Source: Streptococcus sp. LPB0220 (GTDB lineage Bacteria > Bacillota > Bacilli > Lactobacillales > Streptococcaceae). From it: a stretch of 64,000 bases of DNA. The stretch's first letter is position 1; each line of letters opens with the position of its first letter. Both the position numbers and the translations under genes were made by a program. The notes under the pieces were generated by a model, which saw only the letters and a program-made list of their open reading frames with translations, had not been told where the DNA came from and made no database searches. Where the stretch lies: NCBI RefSeq assembly GCF_008727815.1, contig NZ_CP044230.1, forward strand, positions 294,001 to 358,000, in the 5' to 3' direction. Shown piece after piece: positions 10,901 to 18,065 of the stretch.

Positions 10901-10926
10901 CAAAGGAAATTGAATCAAGCTTATGA
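7903..10926 (+). CDS. esaA: Type VII secretion membrane protein EsaA
   Basis: A 1007-residue polytopic protein of the YhgE/Pip (EsaA) type, a structural part of the Firmicutes T7SS that forms a large extracellular arrow-shaped domain. One membrane segment lies near the N-terminus (about 8-29, YIGQSAVVLLLMGSVVGLYT), then an extracellular region of about 780 residues with long coiled-coil stretches (about 630-800), then about five to six C-terminal membrane segments from residue 816. The start follows AAAGGAAAAGGT. It overlaps essA by four bases (ATGA), indicating translational coupling. Order and length fit S. aureus EsaA (about 1000 residues). Confidence 0.95.
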   Translation: MEVKNKKWLKYIGQSAVVLLLMGSVVGLYTTVQKDQKQNEAKTVQTTENTKLNIAVVNEDKAVKLNDKEYNLGASYVKNIERDNSQNWSVLPRGAAESGLADGKYQLMIVIPSDFSEKVLEVNAVNAEKTTVTYKVNAAGNSQVENEANKVAKDIVSDLNSQLVDMYMVSILSNLYTAQKNVETSNKIQSTNIGSYRSNLLDSALDSKNIFPSLYSLSTSSVESNNALKTVLESYTQAFDQLTQSQDQYGQNFDTLIKQRSEDKISHEEFMNQLMSMNQSVVSEKTQELYKNLQQNQEAITKQLSQPTETEGDSSGTKTYAGLTKDVNDRVADLEKGIKAERDKLDEHEKNIESTVKAKILDYYGLKEGDKVTLRTLLGKTSIKTLSEARNKADEDIRKAIEKLPSLDPASLNLNKYGNFNAAIDFDSAFAGTKAQAKGNADELKRLAAEVDAKLTAVADVLNAKSGKQKVSIHVPAGVKVDTWTYDGQTYAGSGEQEVELKDGKQIQIHLVEDGGAMPSAIDVEVLVNGVSSTSVTVSAEDLKTAVANYASKASEIALDYQRAGALIDAYYPKDEKENRHSLYDPIEDMDLTDALVDVVKAAVSSNMKDYRKSIETDESGDATKSVKAQLDGTLQQLQDLGPQLQANLQAIENTNKDLTQNINDQLTQYAELQKRLEEISKSQETVTQAQTKTDADLSALGSEYTSLLSSTEGVKSSSRSNVEAANSTNEIFSQLNKELEKAQGNTEKLSSNAESLMGEFDKELSENGNFVEAFRKVFNNAYENGVPNEVLLDFLSNPVAEKSSSVKATINVYRPFIWIFMLEVLSLFTAYLFATQPIIRKVKDRFKLDRLQESDLLSVGVLVGLSLILGLVIGMISSIQLSVGREYVPSWVFLAVLASFVLVQLQYLLLKHFRVIGMGLAFFMLISYVYLSSAIGTTATLSGLPALVKNVNLLSILEGQFAGYFDGQTAGIGVFFGLLVFFGLLALANIFVPKKFTQTKEIESSL

Positions 10927-11378
10927 AAAAAATGATGTATCTTCTCTTTGTCCTTAGTCTCATTCCAGTAGTTGCTGTTTCTGCAGATGATTTTATTGAT
11001 AATCGTCTGCAGGTCAACAACTCACGTCTTGAGACCGAGCAGGAAAAGACACTCGGGGGACAATTGGATGCGACTGAGTCTCTTTTCAATGAGAAGGATC
11101 AGAAAAAATTAGCAGATGAAAAACGCAAGCAAGAGAAACAATTGACCGATTCTGACGGCCAGTTGTTTTCTGCTATAAAGGGAAAGAAAAAAACAGGGCC
11201 TGAAGCGGACCTGTTCCAGCCTGAAAATCAAAAATTATCTAAATTCGAGTCCAATGTGGAGGACAATTCGGCCAGCTTGTCGGATTTTATTCCAGCCTTG
11301 CAAATGCTGGCTTGGAGTGCCCTTCTCTTTGGGATTGCTGGCTATATTTCCTATCGAATCTATAGAAAAGAGGCCTAA
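10923..11378 (+). CDS. essA: Type VII secretion protein EssA
   Basis: A 151-residue small membrane component of the T7SSb. It has an N-terminal signal or anchor (MKKMMYLLFVLSLIPVVAVSA), a charged middle region rich in Lys/Glu/Gln, and a C-terminal membrane helix at about 125-145 (LQMLAWSALLFGIAGYISY) followed by positive residues. The gene overlaps esaA (ATGA) and abuts esaB, whose start codon directly follows its stop codon. Sequence conservation in this family is low, so the name rests largely on size, topology and position between esaA and esaB. Confidence 0.9.
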   Translation: MKKMMYLLFVLSLIPVVAVSADDFIDNRLQVNNSRLETEQEKTLGGQLDATESLFNEKDQKKLADEKRKQEKQLTDSDGQLFSAIKGKKKTGPEADLFQPENQKLSKFESNVEDNSASLSDFIPALQMLAWSALLFGIAGYISYRIYRKEA

Positions 11379-11621
11379 ATGGACCAACATATCAATGTCA
11401 CCTTCCGTATGAATGGTGCAAGCCATGACCTCCGAATCCCAACGCGGATGGAGGTGCGACGCTTGATTCGAGAATTGGATCAGATCTTTGGGTCTGCCAT
11501 GAAACCTAGAAGCAAGTATCAGTTGCGCGTGGTAAATAAAGGCATCTTGCTGGATGAAGGCAAGGTGGTACAAGAGTATCCGATCACGAGTGGTGATCTG
11601 ATCGAGATTGAGGAGTGGTAA
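11379..11621 (+). CDS. esaB: Type VII secretion protein EsaB (YukD family)
   Basis: An 80-residue cytoplasmic protein with the ubiquitin-like fold of YukD/EsaB, needed for T7 secretion or its regulation. It opens with a beta strand (INVTFRMNGASHDLRIPT), has a helix (EVRRLIRELDQIF), and ends with strands typical of the family (GDLIEIEEW). It begins at the base after the essA stop codon, with no intergenic gap. No C-terminal Gly-Gly is present, as in other bacterial members, so conjugation is not expected. Confidence 0.93.
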   Translation: MDQHINVTFRMNGASHDLRIPTRMEVRRLIRELDQIFGSAMKPRSKYQLRVVNKGILLDEGKVVQEYPITSGDLIEIEEW

Positions 11622-11622
11622 G

Positions 11623-12912
11623 GTGAAAGAAGAACAATTTACACTGGAAGAACAAGTCTTCCGTTTTGAAAAAGAAGAAACGAGCTGGCGGCTGGACCTC
11701 AAGCGTTCAGAAGTGGATAGCCAGGATTTACGCAATTTATGGATTTTGGATCTCCATCATCCCTTGTTTTTGGAGCAAAGCATGACAGCGGATCAAGACC
11801 AGATTCATCTGACCTATCAGACAGATGCTCTAGGCTTGAGTGCTGAAGAAATCCAAGAATTACCAGTATCAGACCGTCTGCGTCTAGCCATCAACGTCTT
11901 GGATTTGGCGCCGGCCTTGGAGCTTCCAGTGACCTTTATGTTGCATCCTATCAATTTGTTTGTGACCAAGGATGCGCAAGTCAAGATCGCTTACCGCGGG
12001 GTTCCGGGAATGATGGTGCCACGCAAGTGGGATCAGGTTGAATTCTTGCGCCAGGCCAAGTGTTATGCGGTCACTCTTTTTGGGGACTGGGATTTCATGG
12101 AGCTCTATCAAGGCACGCTCGAATTAGAAGATCTGCCAGATTTCTTGGTGGAAATCCGTGATGCTGCTAGCTTAGAAGAGATGAAAGCTCTCTTAGAGAA
12201 AGCCTACCAAGAACGCAAGGAAGAGGAAGAAAAGACCTTGACCTTGGTTTCAAGTCGTCAACACCGAATCTTTAAGTTGGCAACAGTATGGCTTTCAGCT
12301 GTAGTGGCCCTCTTACTCTTGCCCTTGATTTATTTGGTCTTTTTCCAAGCCCCCTTTAAAGAAAAGTTGCTTCAAGCGGATACGGCTTTTCTTAAAGTAG
12401 ACTACACCGGTGTGATCGATGAGTTGGAGGGAGTGGCTCCAAGCAGTCTTCCAACGACACAGAAATACGAGTTGGCGACGTCTTACTTGCAAGGCTTGAA
12501 TTTCTCAGAGGACCAAAAGAAGGTCATCCTCAACAACGTCACGCTCAAGTCAGACAGCCTCTATCTCCACTACTGGATCTATATCGGTCGTCATGACTTT
12601 ACCCAAGCGCTGGATACAGCCAAGCGGATCGACGATTCAGACTTGATCATCTATGCCCTTCGTAAAGAAATCAAGGCGACACGTGATAGCGAAAAACTCT
12701 CTGGTGAACAGCGCGAGAAGAAACTCTCTGAGCTAGAGGGCGAATACAAGAAATACTGGGATGCCCGCTCTAAACTCTTGGAAGCAGAGACAGATGAAAC
12801 CAAATCTTCTACTAGCAGCTCAACAACGGCTTCATCTACGGAAGGTTCCTCAACAGAAAGCTCGTCTTCTACAACTGCAAGCTCGACTGAGTCTAGCGAA
12901 CACAAGGAGTAG
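11623..12912 (+). CDS. essB: Type VII secretion protein EssB (YukC family)
   Basis: A 429-residue bitopic core component. The N-terminal cytoplasmic half has the pseudokinase-like fold of EssB/YukC; a single membrane helix is at about residues 216-242 (ATVWLSAVVALLLLPLIYLV), and the outer helical domain follows. The last 35 or so residues are low-complexity Ser/Thr (repeats such as SSSTTASST), unusual and probably a flexible extracytoplasmic tail. I use the GTG at 11623, seven bases after GGAG; the frame also contains a TTG at 11608 that would overlap esaB. essC starts four bases after the stop. Confidence 0.93.
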   Translation: MKEEQFTLEEQVFRFEKEETSWRLDLKRSEVDSQDLRNLWILDLHHPLFLEQSMTADQDQIHLTYQTDALGLSAEEIQELPVSDRLRLAINVLDLAPALELPVTFMLHPINLFVTKDAQVKIAYRGVPGMMVPRKWDQVEFLRQAKCYAVTLFGDWDFMELYQGTLELEDLPDFLVEIRDAASLEEMKALLEKAYQERKEEEEKTLTLVSSRQHRIFKLATVWLSAVVALLLLPLIYLVFFQAPFKEKLLQADTAFLKVDYTGVIDELEGVAPSSLPTTQKYELATSYLQGLNFSEDQKKVILNNVTLKSDSLYLHYWIYIGRHDFTQALDTAKRIDDSDLIIYALRKEIKATRDSEKLSGEQREKKLSELEGEYKKYWDARSKLLEAETDETKSSTSSSTTASSTEGSSTESSSSTTASSTESSEHKE

Positions 12913-12915
12913 TCT

Positions 12916-15900
12916 ATGAAAAAACGTATCATACTCTATAAAAAAGGTTTTCGCTATGAGCTAGCGCTAGAAGAGGGGAAAACAGCGACCGTATCGAATC
13001 AAGAAACATCTCAGTTGACCCTGGCTTCGCAAGAAAATCCCCTTCATTTTCAATGGAGTCAAGGAGAAATCTTCTACCAGTATGGTGAAGACAAGGGTGT
13101 GCTTGAAAATAGTACGATCCTTGGGGATGTAGTCTGCTACTTGGCGACAGGAGAAGTCCATACCTATGAACTGCTAGACAAGGAAGAGATCCTTGTAGCA
13201 GATGAAAAGGGTGCGGATGTGCGCTTGCACTATCCAGTACGCTTTCTCCTTGTGAAAAAAGAGCAGACTTGGACTTGTCAGCTCTTATCTGGAAAACTCT
13301 ACCATAACCACAAACTCGTCAGTGAAGCGACTTTTCCACTGGCCTTTGGGGATGAACTTGCCATTGGAGATGTGACCTTTAAGCTCTATCCAGAAGAATT
13401 TGGTGTGGAAGGGGCTGTCGAAGTAAGTCCTTATCTGGTGCCACGCTTGCATTCGCGTTACGACTTTTACAAGGACTATCCAGAGTACCACCGGTCTCCG
13501 CGAATCATCTACCGGAGTTCGGAAGACAAGATCTTGATCAATCCTCCGGGAGCGGAGCCTCAAAAGCCATCGGATGAACTCTTGAAGTTGATCATGCCAC
13601 CCCTCATCATGGTTGGGGTGACCCTCTTGATCACCATTTTCCAACCACGGGGGCTCTATATCATCGCGACGGTATCCATGTCTGTGGTTAGTGTGATCTT
13701 TTCGGTCCAAGGCTTCTTCAAGAATCGTAAGAAATACAAAGAAGACAAGAAAGAGCGCGTGGAGCTCTACCATCTCTATCTCAAGGACAAGGCCAAGGAC
13801 TTGGAACAGCTATCTCGGAAGCAGCGAGAAGGCATGTTTTACCATTTCCCAGCGATCGAAGATTTGACCAAGATGGTCAAACGCTATGACTCGCGGATCT
13901 ACGAAAAAACACCGCTTCATTTTGACTTTTTGGCCTATCGCTTAGGCTTGGGCAAGGTTCCAACCAGCTATGAGCTCAAATATGGTCAGGAAGAGCGCAG
14001 TGGGAAGAAAGATGCCTTGGAAGAAGAAGGCTATGCCCTGTTCCAAGCTCATCAAAAGATCGACAATCTTCCGATTGTAGCCAGCCTTAATCGGGGACCG
14101 GTCGGCTATGTTGGCCCTCGTCCCATCGTGCTCGAGCAGTTGCAACTTCTAGTTGCCCAATTAGCTGTTTTTCACTCTTACCATGATCTGACCATTATTC
14201 CGATCATTCCAGAGGAAGAAAAAGAAAGTTGGGATTGGATGCGCTGGTTGCCTCATGCGACCTTGCAAGATATGAATGTCCGTAGCTTTGTCTACAATCA
14301 GCGGACACGCGATCAGGTCTTGAACAGTCTCAACCAAATCCTCAAGCTCCGCAAGGCGCAAAAAGAGGAAGAAAAAGCCAATGATACCAAGATCTTCCAC
14401 CCTCACTATGTGGTGCTCATCACCGATGAGACCTTGATTTTGGACCATGTCATCATGGAGTTCTTCCGTGAGAATCCGACAGAGCTGGGCTGCTCCATCA
14501 TCTATGTGGCAGACGTCCTCTCATCTCTTTCTGAAAATATCCAAACCGTTATTTCCATCAAGGACCGCAACCAAGGGCAATTGCTCTTGCAAGAAGGGGT
14601 TCTTCGGGAGCTCGACTTCCAATTGGACCACTTCCCTGAAGGTTATGACAAGGAAGCCATCTCGCGTGGCCTTGCCCCACTGAAACATATCCAACAGCTC
14701 AAGAGCTCAATTCCAGACTCAGTGACCTTCCTTGAAATGTATCAAGCGGAAACTTTCAATGACCTCAAGGTTTTGAGTCGTTGGGAGAGCCATGCTCCTT
14801 ACCAAAGTTTGGCTGTGCCGATCGGTCTGCGCGGGAAGGACGATTTGGTTTACCTCAATCTCCATGAAAAAGCTCATGGACCACACGGCTTGATCGCGGG
14901 GACAACCGGTTCTGGTAAGTCTGAAACCATTCAGTCTTATATCCTGAGCCTGGCTGTCAACTTCCACCCACACGATGTGGCTTTCCTCCTCATCGACTAC
15001 AAGGGTGGGGGAATGGCCAACCTCTTTAAGGATCTGCCTCACTTGCTGGGGACCATCACCAACTTGGATGGTGCCCAGTCTATGCGGGCCCTAGCCTCTA
15101 TTAATGCGGAGATCCATCGTCGGGAGCGCCTCTTTGGTCAATATGGGGTCAACCATATCAACCAATACCAAAAGAAATTTAAACTGGGTGAAGCGACCGA
15201 ACCGCTTCCTCACCTCTTCTTGATCAGTGATGAGTTCGCCGAACTCAAGGTCAACCAACCAGACTTTATCAAGGAATTGGTCTCTATCGCGCGTGTCGGG
15301 CGTTCCCTTGGGGTGCACTTGATCCTTGCGACGCAAAAACCTTCTGGGGTTGTGGATGACCAGATCTGGTCCAACTCTCGCTTCAAGCTAGCCCTCAAGG
15401 TGGCAGACCGTGGAGACTCTATGGAGATGCTGCGGACGGCAGATGCGGCTGAGATCACGCAAACTGGTCGTGCCTACCTCCAAGTCGGAAATAACGAAGT
15501 CTATGAACTCTTCCAAACCGCTTGGTCAGGAGCAGACTACCAGCCTGAGAAAGATCATCTAGGAATCGAAGACCACACCATCTACTTGATCAATGAACTG
15601 GGCCAATACGAAGTCCTCAATCAAGACCTCTCCGGTCTGGATATGGCAGAAGAAATCAAGGAAGTGCCAACAGAGCTAGATGTCATCGTGCAAGAGATCA
15701 ACCACTTGCACCAACAAGAAGGCATCGCAGCTGTGGCCCAACCATGGTTGCCACCGCTCAAAGAGCGGATCACGCTGGATGAGTTGGACAAGGTCGTGCC
15801 GATCGAGGCTTGGCAAAAACGGACAGCTCCAAGCGTCCTGATCGGGATGGCCGATATCCCGCAAGCGCAAAAGCAAGAAGCAGTCGCCATCGATTTGTCA

Positions 15901-17325
15901 AAAGACGGGAACATCCTTCTTTACGGAAGTCCAGGTACAGGAAAGACCACTTTCCTTCAGACAGTCGCCATGGATCTGGCTCGCAAGCAGAGCCCAGAAA
16001 ATCTGACCATGTACCTGCTTGATTTCGGAACCAATGGTCTAGCACCATTGAGCCAATTGCCACATGTGGCCGATAGCTTGCTACTCGATCAGACAGAGAA
16101 AATCCAGAAATTCATCCGGATCATCAACCGCGAGTTGGATCGCCGCAAGAAGCTCCTTTCCGAGCATGGGGTCGGCACTATCGCCCTCTACCGTGAAGTG
16201 ACCGGTAAGCAAGAGCCAACCATGGTCATCTTGATGGATAGCTATGAGTCTATGAAGGACGAGCCTTATGAGACAGACCTCTTCAAACTCTTCATGCGGA
16301 TCTCTCGTGAAGGTCTCAGCATCGGTGTGCACCTGATCATCACAGCTAGCCGACAAAACAACCTACGAGCTCAGCTCTATTCCAACTTCAAGCACCAGCT
16401 GACCTTGCCACAAAATGATATCTCTGAAGTCCGCGGTATCGTGGGAGCAACCCCACTAGCAGCTACGATGGAAGACATCAAGGGACGCGCGCTCATGAAG
16501 CGTGACGAAGTCGATGTCGTCCAGTTCGCCTTACCAGTCGCAGGGGACAATGATATCCAAATCATCAACAACCTTCGCGATCAAGTCCAAAACCTCAAAG
16601 AGATGTGGACTGGTCGCACCCCAGCAGGCATCCCAATGGTGCCAGATGAGTTGACAGAAGCAGCCTTCTACGGACGTGAGGATGTAGCAGCCTTGCTGGA
16701 TGAAGGAAAAGTACCACTCGGATTGGATCTGGAGACAGTTGAACCTGTAACGTGGGATCTCAAGAAAGGCAACCTTCTCTATCTGACAGACAAGGAAGAG
16801 CAGATGACACAATTCGTCAAACAAATTGCCCGAAGTAAGCAGAAGGTGATTGTATTGGCGCCACAATTTTCTAAACTAAACTTAGAAGGATTTGAGCAGA
16901 AAGTTATCTGTGAGAATGTAATACAAGATATAGAAAATAGGTTGGAATTTCTTGAAAATGAGATAAATAAACGTATCCAAGAAGGATTGACGGAACAAGT
17001 AGCTACTATTGTTCTTTATAATGTAACGGAGATCATTGGAAATCTGACACCTATTGCACAGAAGAGACTAGAGTTTATCTTTAAACAAGGTCTATTTGCT
17101 GGCTATAAATCAATTGTGATAACGAACCAAAGTATTTCTCGTAATATCGAGGCACCGTTGCGCTTAGCAAAAGGTTTCAAACAAGCCTTGGTAAGCATGA
17201 GGCTTAATGATCAAACTGTTGTACCTGTTGCAAAGAAACCTCTACGAGAGTCTATATTAGAAAAACAAGTTCATTATTTTGTTTGTGAGAGTACATACAT
17301 TAAGATCAAGTCATTGATGCGCTAA
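12916..17325 (+). CDS. essC: Type VII secretion ATPase EssC (FtsK/SpoIIIE family)
   Basis: A 1469-residue motor of the T7SSb. Two FHA-like domains lie at about 1-195; two membrane helices at about 225-241 and 247-268; then the DUF region and three ATPase domains. Walker A of D1 is GTTGSGKS (662-669) with Walker B-like FLLIDYKGGG; D2 has GSPGTGKT (1004-1011) and VILMDSYESM. D3 is at about 1230-1469 and appears degenerate. Around base 16850 (residue 1311) codon use turns abruptly AT-rich and stays so to the end. In S. aureus the EssC C-terminus is variant-specific and matched to the adjacent effectors; the same arrangement is suggested here. Cargo genes follow. Confidence 0.96.
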   Translation: MKKRIILYKKGFRYELALEEGKTATVSNQETSQLTLASQENPLHFQWSQGEIFYQYGEDKGVLENSTILGDVVCYLATGEVHTYELLDKEEILVADEKGADVRLHYPVRFLLVKKEQTWTCQLLSGKLYHNHKLVSEATFPLAFGDELAIGDVTFKLYPEEFGVEGAVEVSPYLVPRLHSRYDFYKDYPEYHRSPRIIYRSSEDKILINPPGAEPQKPSDELLKLIMPPLIMVGVTLLITIFQPRGLYIIATVSMSVVSVIFSVQGFFKNRKKYKEDKKERVELYHLYLKDKAKDLEQLSRKQREGMFYHFPAIEDLTKMVKRYDSRIYEKTPLHFDFLAYRLGLGKVPTSYELKYGQEERSGKKDALEEEGYALFQAHQKIDNLPIVASLNRGPVGYVGPRPIVLEQLQLLVAQLAVFHSYHDLTIIPIIPEEEKESWDWMRWLPHATLQDMNVRSFVYNQRTRDQVLNSLNQILKLRKAQKEEEKANDTKIFHPHYVVLITDETLILDHVIMEFFRENPTELGCSIIYVADVLSSLSENIQTVISIKDRNQGQLLLQEGVLRELDFQLDHFPEGYDKEAISRGLAPLKHIQQLKSSIPDSVTFLEMYQAETFNDLKVLSRWESHAPYQSLAVPIGLRGKDDLVYLNLHEKAHGPHGLIAGTTGSGKSETIQSYILSLAVNFHPHDVAFLLIDYKGGGMANLFKDLPHLLGTITNLDGAQSMRALASINAEIHRRERLFGQYGVNHINQYQKKFKLGEATEPLPHLFLISDEFAELKVNQPDFIKELVSIARVGRSLGVHLILATQKPSGVVDDQIWSNSRFKLALKVADRGDSMEMLRTADAAEITQTGRAYLQVGNNEVYELFQTAWSGADYQPEKDHLGIEDHTIYLINELGQYEVLNQDLSGLDMAEEIKEVPTELDVIVQEINHLHQQEGIAAVAQPWLPPLKERITLDELDKVVPIEAWQKRTAPSVLIGMADIPQAQKQEAVAIDLSKDGNILLYGSPGTGKTTFLQTVAMDLARKQSPENLTMYLLDFGTNGLAPLSQLPHVADSLLLDQTEKIQKFIRIINRELDRRKKLLSEHGVGTIALYREVTGKQEPTMVILMDSYESMKDEPYETDLFKLFMRISREGLSIGVHLIITASRQNNLRAQLYSNFKHQLTLPQNDISEVRGIVGATPLAATMEDIKGRALMKRDEVDVVQFALPVAGDNDIQIINNLRDQVQNLKEMWTGRTPAGIPMVPDELTEAAFYGREDVAALLDEGKVPLGLDLETVEPVTWDLKKGNLLYLTDKEEQMTQFVKQIARSKQKVIVLAPQFSKLNLEGFEQKVICENVIQDIENRLEFLENEINKRIQEGLTEQVATIVLYNVTEIIGNLTPIAQKRLEFIFKQGLFAGYKSIVITNQSISRNIEAPLRLAKGFKQALVSMRLNDQTVVPVAKKPLRESILEKQVHYFVCESTYIKIKSLMR

Positions 17326-17366
17326 ACGCATGATTAAAGACGCAATCACGAGTCAATAGTGAACAT

Positions 17367-17372
17367 TATAAT
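17367..17372 (+). promoter_or_regulatory. Candidate -10 box before the lipoprotein/lipase pair
   Basis: TATAAT at 17367-17372, only 15 bases before the ATG at 17388. No clear -35 is seen. If used, the leader would be very short, so read-through from essC is equally possible. Confidence 0.3.
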
Positions 17373-17387
17373 CGCGGAGTAAAAAAG

Positions 17388-18053
17388 ATGAAAAAAATAA
17401 AAATAATTTTATGGTTACTGATAGGAGGAGTTATACTTATGACAGCAACAACATTGACTGGATGTAGTTTTGGGGGAGAAACTATTCCCAAAAACAGAAC
17501 AAAAGAACAGTACGAATTTGAAAAAACGTTTGAGCCCATGTTTAAATTTTTGGAACAAGATAAGAAGGGGTTTACTGGATTAGAAGCTTATAGAAGTCGT
17601 GTTTATATAGAAAACGGAGATGAAGTCAAAAGATATTTAGTAGATTTAGATATCACTCAATCTGATATTAAGGGAGACTATACAATAAAAACCGAGGGTA
17701 ATAAAGAGACTGTCCCTGTTACTTATTCTAATGGCAAGCTTAATTATGGATCGGAGATAACTCCTTTGTTTGATGAGGAAATTCTTAATTTAGTTGTTAA
17801 AAGAGATTATTTTTCATCTTTAGATGTGAAAGAAACCTTTAAGAGTGCGGAAACAGACATGCGTGATATCATCTACCAACCAGAAAATCACTCTGAACTC
17901 TATAAATATCTAAAAAATAAGTATGATTTACCAAAAGATACGAACTGTCGAATTAGATTAGATTGTGCTAGTGGTACAATTTATGGCTTCTCAATACTCA
18001 TGGAATCGAAGAACAAGTCAGTTCAAATTGATCTATCGATATTTAAAAAATAG
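17388..18053 (+). CDS. Lipoprotein upstream of the T7SS lipase-like protein; candidate immunity protein
   Basis: A 221-residue lipoprotein of no family I recognise. Signal peptide residues 1-25 with lipobox LTGC (Cys26), then a mixed alpha/beta domain rich in Lys, Asp and Glu; two further cysteines lie near the end (NCRIRLDCASG), able to form a disulphide. It precedes the lipase-like gene by 12 bases with a strong ribosome binding site between, so both are almost surely co-transcribed. In S. aureus the T7SS lipase TslA is neutralised by membrane-anchored lipoproteins (TilA) encoded beside it. By that analogy this protein could be the outside-facing immunity factor; it does not visibly resemble the staphylococcal DUF576 lipoproteins. 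Base composition is AT-rich like the toxin gene. Confidence 0.8.
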   Translation: MKKIKIILWLLIGGVILMTATTLTGCSFGGETIPKNRTKEQYEFEKTFEPMFKFLEQDKKGFTGLEAYRSRVYIENGDEVKRYLVDLDITQSDIKGDYTIKTEGNKETVPVTYSNGKLNYGSEITPLFDEEILNLVVKRDYFSSLDVKETFKSAETDMRDIIYQPENHSELYKYLKNKYDLPKDTNCRIRLDCASGTIYGFSILMESKNKSVQIDLSIFKK

Positions 18054-18065
18054 GGAGGGTAGTTA

